64,000 nt of DNA from Anticarsia gemmatalis. Taxonomy: Eukaryota; Arthropoda; Insecta; Lepidoptera; Erebidae. The stretch lies in assembly GCF_050436995.1 (NCBI RefSeq), contig NC_134751.1, forward strand, positions 8,804,001 through 8,868,000, written 5' to 3'. The notes below the pieces were generated by a model. It was given only the letters and a program-made list of their open reading frames with translations, did no database searches and had not been told where the DNA came from. The translations under genes were made by a program, and so were the position numbers. Position 1 is the first letter of the stretch. Each line of letters opens with the position of its first letter. Shown here piece after piece: positions 50,118-61,788 of the stretch.

Positions 50118-51321
50118 ATGGACAACTTATACATGAAAGGCGAACTGTTACAAGTTCATACCAAGAACAGTGAAATTTATGAAGGCCGGTTTTACGAAAT
50201 AACAAATGACAAATCCAAAATATCTCTTTACAATGTTAAAGAATTACCTCAAGGCAACCCCAGTGACGGTGTCTTTCACTATTATGATTCTGAAATAAGT
50301 GACATTATAAAAATGAAAGAACCAAATGAACAAAAGCATTTAAAGATATCTGAAAAGGAATGTGAAAGAATCGTAATGATCTCTAAGAAGTATATGTATA
50401 TCAATCAAGTTGACAACAGTTTCCATGATGCTCTGGAAGATTTATACACCTACAATTATATTGGAGTAAGTACCGATGGTGCAAGTATGGGGCGAAAATG
50501 CAAAATGCCATTTTTAGTACTATCTACACCCCAACAGATCTACATTTTTGACACTCAAGTTATGCAGTATCATGCATTTGATGCTGGTCTCAAGAAAGTC
50601 CTAGAATCTGAGAGCCCTAAGAAAATTGTCCATGATTCAAGGAAGATATCAGATTGTTTATATCACAAACACAATGTTAAACTTAATGCTGTATTTGACA
50701 CTCAGGTATGGATATTCATCTTCAATACTTTTTTTAGTACCTGCTGATAATTAGACAATAAAATATCCTTATACTTTTATTATTTTCAGGTTGGTGATCT
50801 GCTCATCACAAGAAACAAAGCAGGTTGTCTGCCTACCAGAGTAAAGAGTTTGTCAGAGTGTCTCAACCTTTACCTTGGTCTACAATTGACAGCTGTTGAT
50901 GAAAAAGTAAGATTTCACTGTGTTTTTTCTACCATACTTGTTGCAATGATAAAATATTCTGTAATATTGTCAATTTTCTTAGTTTTGGATTATGTTTATT
51001 GCAGTCTTTGATAATTCCTAATATTTTATTTTTCTAAAACTTACCACTCTCTGTTACTAATCTAAGGATTTTTTTCAGCTGGACATTGTGCAATGTACTG
51101 AACGCCCCTTATCTACTAAAATCAAGGACAGTCTTGCTAAAAATGTAGCTTTTCTTCATCGTTTATCAGAAATGATCAATGATGAAATGTTGCTGCCATT
51201 TGTAAGAGGGGTGGAGTGCTTTGTTGAAAATCTTCGCTCATGTGATGATTTTAAGGCTTGGGAACTCTGTGGCAAGCACAATCAATTACCAAAGGATTTC
51301 AAGAGTGCTATTGAGTATTAA
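50118..51321 (+). CDS. EXD1: EXD1-like piRNA biogenesis factor (inactive 3'-5' exonuclease fold)
   Basis: Exons 50118-50705, 50790-50906, 51079-51321 (all phase 0), 315 residues. Begins with an Lsm/Sm-like segment (KGELLQVHTKNSEIYEGRFY), followed by a DEDD-type exonuclease fold: motif I region GVSTDGASMG, motif II KKIVHDSRKISDCLY and the C-terminal helical part (LAKNVAFLHRLSE). In motif I the usual D-x-E is replaced by STDGA, so nuclease activity is doubtful. This agrees with the established picture of EXD1 as a non-catalytic RNA adaptor working with Tdrd12 in piRNA production at nuage. There is no acceptor between the VMA21 stop and this ATG, which suggests shared transcription. 3' end at AATAAA 51957-51962. 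Confidence 0.87.
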
Positions 51322-52200
51322 AAATACTGTCTAAACGCACATTCCAAGATAAAGTTGATGAGGACAAAAAAGTAGATTAGATTTTTTTTCTTTTCTGGCA
51401 CCTATTGGTTTCATGCTAATTTTGGCTTTAATTTAGTCTTAAATTACAATATTAAATGACATAGAGGTTTATAATTAATTATGTAGATGTACTCATAAGT
51501 AAAGTACTTATTCTGCTTCAATTACTACAAATGACTATACCTGTTATGATAGAAACACATTACAATAATAACTGCTTCAGTGTTTGATGTATCTGTGATC
51601 ACTCAACGCAAGTGTCTAAATAGCTTTTTAAACTTTCATAAAATTAGTTTTATTTTTATATTTATGGAATGATGTTAAGATAAGGCTTTATCACATTAGG
51701 ATTACTATTGATTGAAGTTTAATGTCTTGTGTATTGTATATGTTTGTTAAGGTCTAATGTATGAAGTAAATGTTTTTCATCATATCTTGTATTAGATATC
51801 TAATGGAACTATTTATCTTTTATGTAAGATTGAAGAATATTTTGAGAGAAGGTTTACAGAAATGGATTGATAACAATAAGGTGTGCTGTAATGTAATTAT
51901 AAACTTTAATATCACTTTCAACAAGCCAGCTTTTGTGAAGTTAAAGCCAAGCTTTTAATAAAACCTGTATGTGCTTGAATGTAATTGTTTTTATTTCCCT
52001 GATAACAACTAATATACTAGGAACTTTTGCATAGCAACTAGTTTATCAATGTCTGTAATTTAGTAACACAGTAATAATAATGGTACCAATTTAAAGGTCA
52101 CGTGATTCGCTTACGACATAACTGACAAAATAAAATGCATATTTGTTAAAAAATAAGTGTAATAAACTCTTAATGTTAGTAACAGCATTTAACAATAATC
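51322..52200. other. Abutting 3' UTRs of EXD1 and VPS36
   Basis: Tail-to-tail arrangement. The EXD1 signal AATAAA is at 51957-51962 (+) and a minus-strand AATAAA for VPS36 lies at 51990-51995, about 30 bp apart, so the two mRNAs probably meet or overlap at their ends. No other gene seen. Confidence 0.6.
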
Positions 52201-54469
52201 CTAAGAGGCTTCTCTTAGAAATAGGTTGGGGTAGAACGCCAAGCCTTCAACAGATTCGTCGCGGCACGCAAGGCCGAGGCGCTCCGTCGTAAACAAGCGT
52301 TCACGAGCTAATAGGACGGACATGTTTGCGATTTGTGACAACTTCACAGGAGTAAGGGAACCATTTTCTTCAAGCTGGAATAAAAATAAGTGTTTTATAC
52401 TTAATAATTAAACATCTCTAACTGTGCTAGTCAAAGCCATGGGCAGGATAATTTTTTTATGAATAAAATAATCCTCATGTAACAATGTTCAATTATTTGG
52501 TTAGGTAGCTTTAAATTAGAAAACAGTAACAGATACATACCAATTGACTAGTAGTCCTAGCAACTTCATCATCCTGATGACTATTCAATTGAAGCACACA
52601 AGCACCACTTGGGAATTTTCTTAGAGACATTGGAGCATCAATAGTTTGTAGCAGTCTGAAAAATCAAACAAATCATCAACTACAAAATTATTATCTAGCC
52701 ACTAAAAGATTAGGTAAATATTAAAAGTCAGGTAGAATAATTTGGATTGAATTTTTACTAACTTGCAAGCATTGAGAAGATCTTCAGGAGAGATGAGTTC
52801 TAACCCTCTAGCTCTGTTGACTCTGCACCATACATCAGCTAAAGACATTATGCCACCACAATCCTGTGCAAAAAAATAAAATATAATGTAAATAAAAAAA
52901 GGTGCACGTCTATATGTATGTTGTGTACTTTATTTGACAAAGTTCTTACCATTAGTACAGCAATCATCATGTCAGAAATTTGTTGGGCAAGTCCTAAGTA
53001 ATAATCCGAATCTGATCTAAAAGCATCTCTAGTAACTGGGTCATCTATACCTAAACTCATGAGGTAGGATTTAAATCTAACTGTGTCATCTTCAGAAATG
53101 TCACCTTGCTTTTCCTGCAACATAAGAAAACATAAATGGTCAATTTTGTTAGATAGGTGGTCTCAAAAATGAATGTCCCCAACAAAGAATATTTTCCTTG
53201 TCCAATATAACACTTAACAATGACATAGTTTAGTCAGAACATGTAAGCAATTTTTTTCAACCAGGTAAGCAATAAAATTTATATGAGGAATCACAGGCAG
53301 AATGTAAAGATCGTTTAAATCGTTTTATATATAACTTTAAGTAAGGAAGACCTTCTATGGAGTTTCTCTGTTAGACTATACTATTAAGGTATGTTTTTGA
53401 AAAATTAGTAGTAAATATTCTTACCCTAATCTTTGTAGAAATATTCTTAGAAATGGCCACCATATCTTTAGCTTTTTCCATAAGTTTTGTTAAGTCCTTA
53501 AATGCTACAGTAATACTTTCATCAGTTTGTCTGTGTTGTTCTTCTATACTTCTTTCAATGCCTACTATTCCTGATCTGATCTTAGAATTGACAGGTTGTA
53601 CTGATGGTTTGGGAGATGCATTAGGGCTGGCCATACTAAGTGAGGTTGGAATGGGAGCTTGCCTCTCCCAGGCTTTGGCAGCAACAGCATCACTAAGAGC
53701 TTTGTAAAAGACTTGATCAATACCATCCTTAAATGAAAACTTGACAAAATGAAACGGGCTCACAACAGCTGGACCTGGTCTTTTCCCTGAAAATAAAAAG
53801 AAACATAAGATATAAGAAGTCTGATAAAAAGTAAAAAAAAACATACTAACAGCAATCTACTAGTTAATTGATACAGAGTTGATGACATAACCCTAATAAT
53901 ATGCCACACAGAAAAATAATCAGATTAAACTAATTTGTGTTATACTAAGCAAAGTTTAGAAACACATTATATTTCAACTCAATCTTATCTATGCTTAAAT
54001 TTGCTCAGGTTAGAAGCAAAAGTATCCAGCATTTGTTTATATTCAGATAAAGACATTAGGTCTGCTAATAGCTACCTGGAAGTGCAGGTCCTAAATGCAG
54101 GATAATTCTTTTAGGTCCGCCTAGGCCAAATACTCCTCCACTTTCTTCTTCTATACAAAACACGTAATATAAATAGAGTGACAAGCAGACAAGCCCTTTA
54201 GGTATATCACCAGGTTTTCCCCATAAAATCCTATGAGATGTTAACACTACTTCACCATCAGTGTACTGAGTCTGAAATCAGAAGAACATACACAATTACG
54301 CTCCGACAACAGACCACACAACGAAATAAATTCATATTACCCTGTGATTCAAAGTATTACAAAAATAAACAACCTTATCATCACCATCGTATATTTTAAC
54401 ATTTTTATCGCGCTTAAGGTATTCTTCGCCTTCAAATAAGCGCGCCTCTATGTACTCAAAGCGGTCCAT
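52201..54469 (-). CDS. VPS36: ESCRT-II subunit VPS36
   Basis: Endosomal sorting subunit that binds phosphoinositides and ubiquitin and assembles with VPS22 and VPS25 to sort cargo into multivesicular bodies. Seven exons, high to low: 54469-54374, 54271-54076, 53786-53425, 53114-52950, 52863-52763, 52655-52541, 52374-52201, 402 residues (human 386). N-terminal GLUE domain: MDRFEY, KIYDGDDK, DGEVVLTSHRILWG, then VKFSFKDGIDQVFYKAL. A Ser/Pro linker leads to the EAP30 winged-helix part: GIVGIERSIEEQ, KLMEKAKDMVAISKNIS, KQGDISEDDTVRFKSYLMS, GGIMSLADVWCRVNRARGLE, LISPEDLLNACK. The C-terminus DESVEGLAFYPNLF matches the family end. Divergent from HARS, convergent with EXD1. Confidence 0.95.
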
Positions 54470-55651
54470 TTTATAACAATTTCATTTAAAATATCTAACT
54501 ATAAAGTTATAAAGGATAAAACAGAAAATTAAAAATTTATTGTTCGATCAGCTCGAGTTCGACAGCAATTGCTTTGACATTGACATGACTTGTTATGAGC
54601 TCTTATCTGCCAAATTTGACAATAAGGTAGTGTTGTAGTAGACTTTGTCGAGTTATTAAGTTGCCTTTTTTATTAATTATTATTTCCGTGCTTTTATGAA
54701 GACATTTATATATAGGTAGATAGGTAAGTAGGTACTCGAGCTTCTGTATAGAGTATTTAAATTTTTTATTCAATTATTACTTATCACAAAATTTTTTTTT
54801 CTCTCTTTTAACTGCACGTTTGGCGCAGTGGTTTAAGCGGTCACCTCGCCGCAACACCTGTAGCGCCGCGTGTGGCGGGTTCGAATCCCACCCGGGACAA
54901 ATCTTTGTGTGATGACCACGAGTATTTGTTCTGAGCCTGGATGTTAATTTATCTATATGTATAAGTAGGTATGTATTTAGAAGTATATAAGTATGTTTAT
55001 CAGTTATTTGGTTACCATAGTACAAGCTCTGCTTAGTTTGGAATCAAATGACAGTGTGTGAGTTGTCCAATAATATTTATTTATTTTATTTAAATATCTA
55101 TAATTCACCGACCAACCCTTTTATAATCAAGATCGAAAACATTAAAAAAATAAAAACGTTAAAATAGTGCCATGCAAATGACAAATTTTACGAGCAGTAA
55201 CTAACATGATAACGTGGTTTAATTATCTTAATATTCTATAACAATACAATAATTACAATAATACTATATAATATGTGAGCACGACACTAAAACCGACAGA
55301 CAGATGACATGTCAATACGTCAATACCGTTCACACTGCGTTCCAGCTACTAACAATGTCGACTATTCTGACTTTGACTAAAGTATATGAGCGCATCAGAA
55401 TTTGCATATGAGCAAAAGAGATAAATGACAACTTAAGCTCCATTCTACTTACTTAACTGTCAACTTGTATATAACCTCCAATGTAAACTTGGGGAGTGTG
55501 CAAAATTACTTGCTCACTATTTGCTACTGGTAAAATGAAAGGTACGAAACCGAGAGACTAGTAATTACTTCTTTGCCAGTACTCAAGCACTTTTACTGGG
55601 AAGCCTTGAGCGGATATACACATTTTTTAATAGATAATTCAAGCTATAATT
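54470..55651. other. Intergenic region between VPS36 and HARS (divergent promoters)
   Basis: Head-to-head genes 1.18 kb apart. The sequence next to each ATG should hold the promoters. The middle is taken up by a SINE (54815-55085). No further genes seen. Confidence 0.5.
54815..55085 (+). mobile_element. tRNA-derived SINE
   Basis: Box A TGGCGCAGTGGTTTAAGCGG at 54821-54840 and a perfect box B GGTTCGAATCC at 54878-54888, followed by a non-tRNA body (CTGAGCCTGGATG, GCTTAGTTTGGAATCA, TGTGAGTTGTCCAATAATAT) and a TTTA-rich tail. The sequence flanking the tRNA-like head does not form an acceptor stem, so it is a SINE and not a tRNA gene. Confidence 0.88.
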
Positions 55652-58600
55652 ATGGCAGATAACCAAGAAGCACTACTTTTAAAAATTAAAGAACAAGGTG
55701 ATCTCGTCAGAAAACTGAAAGCTGCTAAAGAGTCCAGTGATAAGGTTAGTTTATTTGTAATACCAAACTAGATGCTAAGTACCATATTGTTAACATGACA
55801 ACTAATATTATAATGCAACGGGTCTTATACGCGATTGAAAATTTAAAGGTTTGGATACCTTATTTGCTGCCCGACGTTTCGATCGCATTACAACGACCGT
55901 GGTCACGAGCTGACATGACAACTGTTCTAACATTGCATCATTGCTTAAATCTAAATTCATTTATATATTATAGGGCAAGAGGAATAACGTAAAGTATGAT
56001 TTAGCGGCAATTGATAAACATTTTAGTCAGTACAGTTACGTATGTCGCTTTACTCCTTGTTGTTGTGACATAGACTTGATGAGAAGTCTAAAAAAAATTA
56101 ACTTGCGAAAATACAAACATCTCAAGAGGTGGTGGTACCATATGCAGAGTTTCAGTGAGACTGAGATATCATTACTTCCTAGATTGGATCCTCCACAAGA
56201 GTGGAAAAACATGACAGATGATAGTAAACATGATCAGCAGGTGTGTTCATTATCCATGTATCGGTGTTTGTCATCTGCCCTGTAATTTATGCTGTAATTA
56301 ATTTGACTGCAAAGGTTTTTGGTACACCCCTCGTTGATTGTTTTTGTTTAAATGTAGTTAAATCTCTACATGTTGCTGTTTCGTCACCACAACCATGATA
56401 TAAAATGTTCATTATATTCTAAAATGATCTACTGACTATCCAGACTAACATGATTTTTATTTTTTTCTTTTTCCGGTATAAAAGTATTAATGCAGTCTGT
56501 GGTGACGAGATATCATATTGTTTGAAATTGTGAAGAGATAAAACTAGTCAAGCATGTCTTACAAAGTCTTGCGGTTCTTAAAGAACCATGCCACTGTGAT
56601 GAGATTACACAACTCAGTAGTCAGCACCAATTTCACTAAAAGTATTGCAACATCATCTCAGTGCAAGGTATTGGCCTACTTACTGCTTGTTTATTATTTA
56701 TGAGCAATTGTCTTGCTTTGGTTAAGTTTTAATTAGTTAATTGTATAAATATATTATAGTTTTGTAGATGTGGAGGTTTTGAGGAACATATTTTTGTAGT
56801 TGGTTTTGCATGAACTCTTTTATTTTAAAATCAAAACTTCTACTGATATTATCAACTACAATACTCTACATCTAAGACAATATTCTAGAATATTATGAAC
56901 CACGAAATAAGTAACTAAAAACAAATAAAATAAATAGTTTAATTTATTTTCTAGATTCAAGAGGAAGTAGCAAAGTTACTAGCACTGAAGGCACAGATCA
57001 CGACAGAAGATGCTGCGCCCCAGAAGTTCACTCTTAAGACTCCTAAAGGGACCAGGGACTACAACCCACAACAGATGTCTATCAGGAATGGAGTCCTACA
57101 GAAAATTATCAATGTTTTCAAGAGACACGGAGCAGAGTGTATTGACACACCTGTGTTTGAATTAAAGGTTTGTGTTGTTAATAATTTTATGACATATTAA
57201 TAACAGGGGGCAAATTGTCACAGCAGGGCCTTTTTTTCTTCTGTACAATGGGTGCAAGAGGACCTATTCAGACCGATGGTGGACATCCCTAAGGTTTAAA
57301 AAAATGGAACATAACAAAGTATAGATCAACATGATAATTGAGACCTGCAGTTGACATTATCAAAAAGTCAGTGGAATTGATGCAGTCAATGTGAAACCAG
57401 AATTTTGTTGTATCATATTGTATCTTTTAATTGCATTAAGAGCATTGCAAAGAGAAAAAATGCCATTACTGGAGATAAATTGCGTGAATTTGCGAGTTAA
57501 CGCTAATAAGGTTAATCATATTTTTTAATAAATTTCTAGGAAGTCTTAACCGGCAAATATGGTGAAGATTCAAAACTAATTTACGACTTGAAAGACCAAG
57601 GTGGTGAGATCCTTTCTCTGAGATACGACCTGACCGTTCCACTCGCTCGTTATTTGGCGATGAACAAGATAAACACGCTGAAGCGCTATCACATCGCGAA
57701 GGTGTACCGGCGCGATAACCCCGCGATGACCAGGGGCAGATACAGGGAATTCTATCAATGCGTAAGTAGTATTATATCATTGACAATTTAGTAAACATTC
57801 AATCTGTACCTATTTTTAAATAGTATTGATTAGGTAGCTTTCATACTTACGTACATTTGTCATCCATAATTGCACACACCGTTTTGGGTATTGAAACAAA
57901 AATGTAGTTTGATTTTATTAAGTGGCGACAATTTATTGCAATCTCATGCAAAAAAAACCGGCGGTCTGCAAATATCCCACAGCTGCACCATAATGTTTTG
58001 TTAGAAATCGTAATACAAGTAAGAAAAAAACAATAAATTTGATCATTTGTTTAATTTTGATCAATGAAATATTGCAGGATTTCGACATTGCCGGCCAATA
58101 CGACCCGATGGTACCTGACGCGGAATGCCTAAAAGTTGTGACAGAGATATTGGACGCTTTGGAAATCGGCCACTACGTACTGAAGGTGAACCACCGGCGG
58201 CTGTTGGATGGCATGTTTGAAGCTTGCGGCGTACCTGCTGACAAGTTCCGTACCACGTGTTCTACTGTTGATAAACTTGATAAGGTGAGGAACTAGCAAG
58301 CAACAGTTACAACTGAAGATTATAGATCGCTTATGTACTATGTGTACTGCTTATTTTGCATTAAATTTTTATTATATCATTTAGGTACTTGGTATTTTAC
58401 CTGATATTTTTTAATCTTGTGTCTATCGGTATGTCGTGTTGCGCTAGATATTTTTTTTTTAATGAATATTAATTAACTATTTCTGATACTTAATTGTGTT
58501 GTTCAAAGCGAAAGTTTAAAATTACAGATTTTGAAGATTGCATACATTCTTGTATTACAAATTAACGCTATATTTGGCATTAATATAAAACCTCTTTTAC

Positions 58601-61600
58601 TTTATTCTTTACAGTCACCCTGGGATGAGGTCAGAACAGAAATGATCAATGAGAAAGGCGTCACACCCGAAGCGGCCGACAGGATAGGCGAATACGTTCG
58701 TCTCAACGGCGGCGTAGAGCTTGCTGACCAGCTACTACAAGACGAGAAACTTTCCAAAACAAAAGCAGCAGTGGAAGGCTTACAGGGAATCAAGTTGCTG
58801 TTGGAGTACTGTGAACTGTTCGGAATTAAGGATAAGATCCTGTTTGATCTGAGCCTTGCGAGAGGCTTGGATTATTACACTGGAGTTATTTACGAAGCTG
58901 TTTTAACACGTAAGTAGTTTTATTGTCATATTCTTGCTAGCACATGCAGTTTCTAACGTTTATGTGAAAAAAAAAATGCCGTATTTTCGCTTTCTAATGT
59001 TTAAATTACTATCTGGTCTTTTGATTAATGTGTCTGATTGGGATTAAATAAAAAAAGGCATTTGTAACATTCCTACTGTAACTTTGACTTTACATTGTTT
59101 ATAAAACGAGCTTTGCAACCGCGTTAGAAATAAAATATTCGACAGGCTGAAGGTCTAAAATCGACATGTATATTTTGTAGTAATCTGTTCATTGTTTCAG
59201 CTATACTTAGACACGCATTGTAAGTTTGTAGGTCTACTATTAAAAGCATTAGCATTTAAAATGTTCTGAATGTTTCTCCTAAATTAAATCATTCAATTTA
59301 AAATTAGATCCAATTATTCTTAATTAAAAACGAATTTCGTCGCCGTAAAACGCCAATCAGTACACCTTGGTTTGCCAATTACATTGATTGTTGACTTGTT
59401 AATGAGAGTTGGCGTTTCCTTTCAGAGCCAATTAAAATCGGCAATGAAGAACAAACTGTCGGTTCCATCGCTGGCGGTGGAAGATACGATAATCTTGTGG
59501 GAATGTTCGACTCGAAAAATAAACAGGTATGGTATAATTTTCAGATTCATATTCGTCGCCTATTAACCAATGTTAAACCATATTAACGCGATCAGGCATT
59601 TGTGCTTTAGGTTTGAGAGCATGGGTAAGCAAAGCAAGTTCTTCCCCGTTAAATATTAGGTATAGGATAGAGTTCTTAAACAGTATTATACAGACGATTT
59701 TTAAAAAGCCCATGTATGGGCGTGTTGTCCCGAGTAATAAAATATTTCGGTCAGTTTAACCACTTCCCAAGTACCTAACAGTTAAATAAGAGAAATCTTG
59801 ACAGTATATTGGTCTTAATTTTCCGGTACGTTTTCTCTGGTATATTCTGTGTGTGAGCGTATCTACAATATTGTTGTCTACAATATTAAACCTAATTTAG
59901 TGTATTATTGTTGGCACTCGCACTCTAACGACCAGTCTTTTCAAGAGTGATTACGTGATGTTGCGACATACATAATCCTCGTACCGTGAAAATTTTGCAA
60001 TTTTTTTTTTGCTAAAAAACCAAAAACTAATTAGTGCTATGCAACCTCTATAGTTGTCGTCAGTCAGGTTTCCGCAGGAGCAGTAGCAGTCATCCTACTA
60101 ATATTATAAATGCGAAAGTTTGTGAGAATGTATGTACCTATATATGTATGTTTGATACTCTTTCACGTAAATACTACTGAACCGATTATGATGAAATTTC
60201 GTATATAGGTAGCTGAAGACCCAGAATAACACATAGGCTACCTTTTATCTCAGAGTTCCCGAGGGATCGGGATTAACACGGGAAGGGTTTCCACGCAGAC
60301 GAAGTCGCGGGCGGCCTCTTTTCTTTTATAATTTATCTTTATAAGGGGAATACCTCATCAACCTACAATGACGTTTAATTAAGTAGCAAACGTTGCTGTT
60401 TGCGGTCTACCGGTAGTGTATAAAATAAATATTTTGCAAAAAGGCATGAAACTTATTAAATAGAAACGATATTTTTTTCCCAACTTACTAATTGAATCAT
60501 TATCATATTCATTCATGCATTAGGCGTTACAAAGTAGACTTATCAACAATTAAATCTTAATTAGAACTTGTAACCACACTTCGTTCCGATGTCGTTCACA
60601 GTAGTATGTTTTGTTATTCAATTGCAACTTATGAATTATTGAACAGATAAACTCAGTGTTGCGGTAAAATTGATACATATCTGATGATGGTATGATGATG
60701 ATTGATTGTTTTGTTGGATTATTATTGAAGAATACTTTACGACTGCTTCTATATTTTTTGTATGCTCCGGCATAACTCGTTAATAGTATTTTTTTAACTC
60801 GTTACATTAAGTAGTTCACGAAGTTTAACTTTGCAACATCAATTAAATTGTTTTTGACTACTATAAAGGACAATAATGTTAATAAGTAAAGTGGATACCC
60901 AAGCCCAATCTATCATTTAGTTAAATAAATTAATATATAACAAATTCGAGTGACACACAAAATACCAAATTTTTGTGCAGGCGACTAATGTCCCGTACTC
61001 CTTAAAAGCCTCAATATGGTTACTTATCTTCGTTTATTTCTACCTTCAGGTGCCCTGCGTGGGTGTTAGTATCGGCGTTGAGCGCATATTCTCAGTCCTG
61101 GAAGCCAAGTTGGCCGCGGGCGACATCAGCGTGCGAACCAGTGACGTAGACGTGTACGTCGCGTCCGCGCAGAAGAACTTCCTTGAAGAGAGGATGAAGA
61201 TCTGCGCTGAGTTATGGAACGCTGGCATCAAGGTAATAATAACGAATTAGATTTATTTTATTAAGATAGGTATCCTTTGCAACTATCTCTATCACAATAA
61301 AAGATAATGTTAACCTTTAACAATGGAGAGAATGTCTAATATAAAGTCGCGGTATTTCAAAATATCTGGATAAGAATCAATAACGAGTTTGTAAACATTT
61401 CCTGAATGTTATATTAAAAAGCTAGGTAAGTTTTGGTTTTTGTGTCAGCTAAGGTTTAGGGACAAAGCGACCGTTTTCTTTGTTATGATCGTTCAATTTA
61501 CGAAGTAAACAAAATATATCCAAGTAATTATATTATTTAATTTTTTTACATTTACAGACTGAGCAATCTTACAAGAAAAACCCTAAGATGTTGACCCAGT

Positions 61601-61788
61601 TACAACATTGCGAAGAGAATGGTATTCCTCTGGCCGTCGTTCTGGGCGAGTCTGAGCTCAAACGTGGCGTCGTTAAAGTGAGAAACATTTCTGCGAGGCA
61701 GGAAGACGAAGTACCGAGGGAAAACCTCGTACAAGAACTGAAAACAAGAATCGCCGCGCTGAGTGTTAAGGAGAACGGGACCGCGTAA
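55652..61788 (+). CDS. HARS1: Histidyl-tRNA synthetase (cytosolic form; mitochondrial form by alternative first exon)
   Basis: Class II synthetase charging tRNA-His. Cytosolic exons: 55652-55744, 56955-57167, 57540-57761, 58078-58284, 58615-58909, 59426-59526, 61050-61232, 61558-61788, 514 residues (human 509). The N-terminal WHEP domain is split between exon 1 (IKEQGDLVRKLKAAKES) and the next core exon (IQEEVAKLLALKAQI). Core: PKGTRDYNP (motif 1 region), motif 2 YRRDNPAMTRGRYREFYQC then DFDIAG, the histidine loop RGLDYYTG (328-335), AGGGRYDNLVG, motif 3 GVSIGVERIFS (382-392), then the anticodon-binding domain. Two extra phase-0 exons precede the core: a cassette at 55974-56240 and an alternative mitochondrial start at 56554. 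One gene therefore probably serves both compartments, as in several animals. Poly(A) signal at 62240-62245. All catalytic motifs intact. Confidence 0.96.
55974..56240 (+). CDS. Cassette exon in HARS encoding an eEF1B/GST-C-like domain
   Basis: TAG acceptor at 55971-55973, 89 open codons, donor CAG|GTGTGT, phase 0 on both sides, so it can be inserted after exon 1 without a frame change. It reads GKRNNVKYDLAAIDKHFSQY, SYVCRFTPCCCDIDL, then KYKHLKRWWYHMQSFSE. The pattern SYV-x-x-x-TP, a D about eight residues on, then H-L-x-RWW-Y-H-M-x-S-F parallels the GST-C-like N-terminal domain of eEF1B and of several synthetases (family pattern SYhxGYxPSxxDhxhF...RWYxHIxSF). Included between exon 1 and 56955, it would separate the two helices of the WHEP domain. 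A possible alternative is an independent small transcript or a decaying exon. Confidence 0.7.
56554..56667 (+). CDS. Alternative first exon of HARS: mitochondrial targeting sequence
   Basis: ATG opens 38 codons, MSYKVLRFLKNHATVMRLHN..., ending phase 0 at AAG|GTATTG, so it joins 56955 in frame. The peptide has many K/R/H, Ser and Thr and no acidic residue, and can form an amphipathic helix: a classic mitochondrial presequence. The product would be about 521 residues without the first half of the WHEP domain. Confidence 0.8.
60093..60320 (+). mobile_element. Helitron-like repeat in the HARS intron
   Basis: A^TCCTACTAATATTATAAATG start, then GAAAGTTTGTGAGAATGTAT, ACTACTGAACCGATTATGAT, GAAGACCCAGAATAACA, CCCGAGGGATCGGGATTA and GACGAAGTCGCGGGCGG. 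Same family as 15781-15950 and more complete. The expected CTAG terminus has decayed. Confidence 0.7.

Noticed and set aside
52848..53844. Extra frames around the VPS36 exons, on both strands
   Set aside because: Intron read-through or antisense shadows of the verified exons.
54811..54895. Possible tRNA gene
   Set aside because: Boxes A and B are good, but the ends do not pair as an acceptor stem, and SINE body sequence follows.
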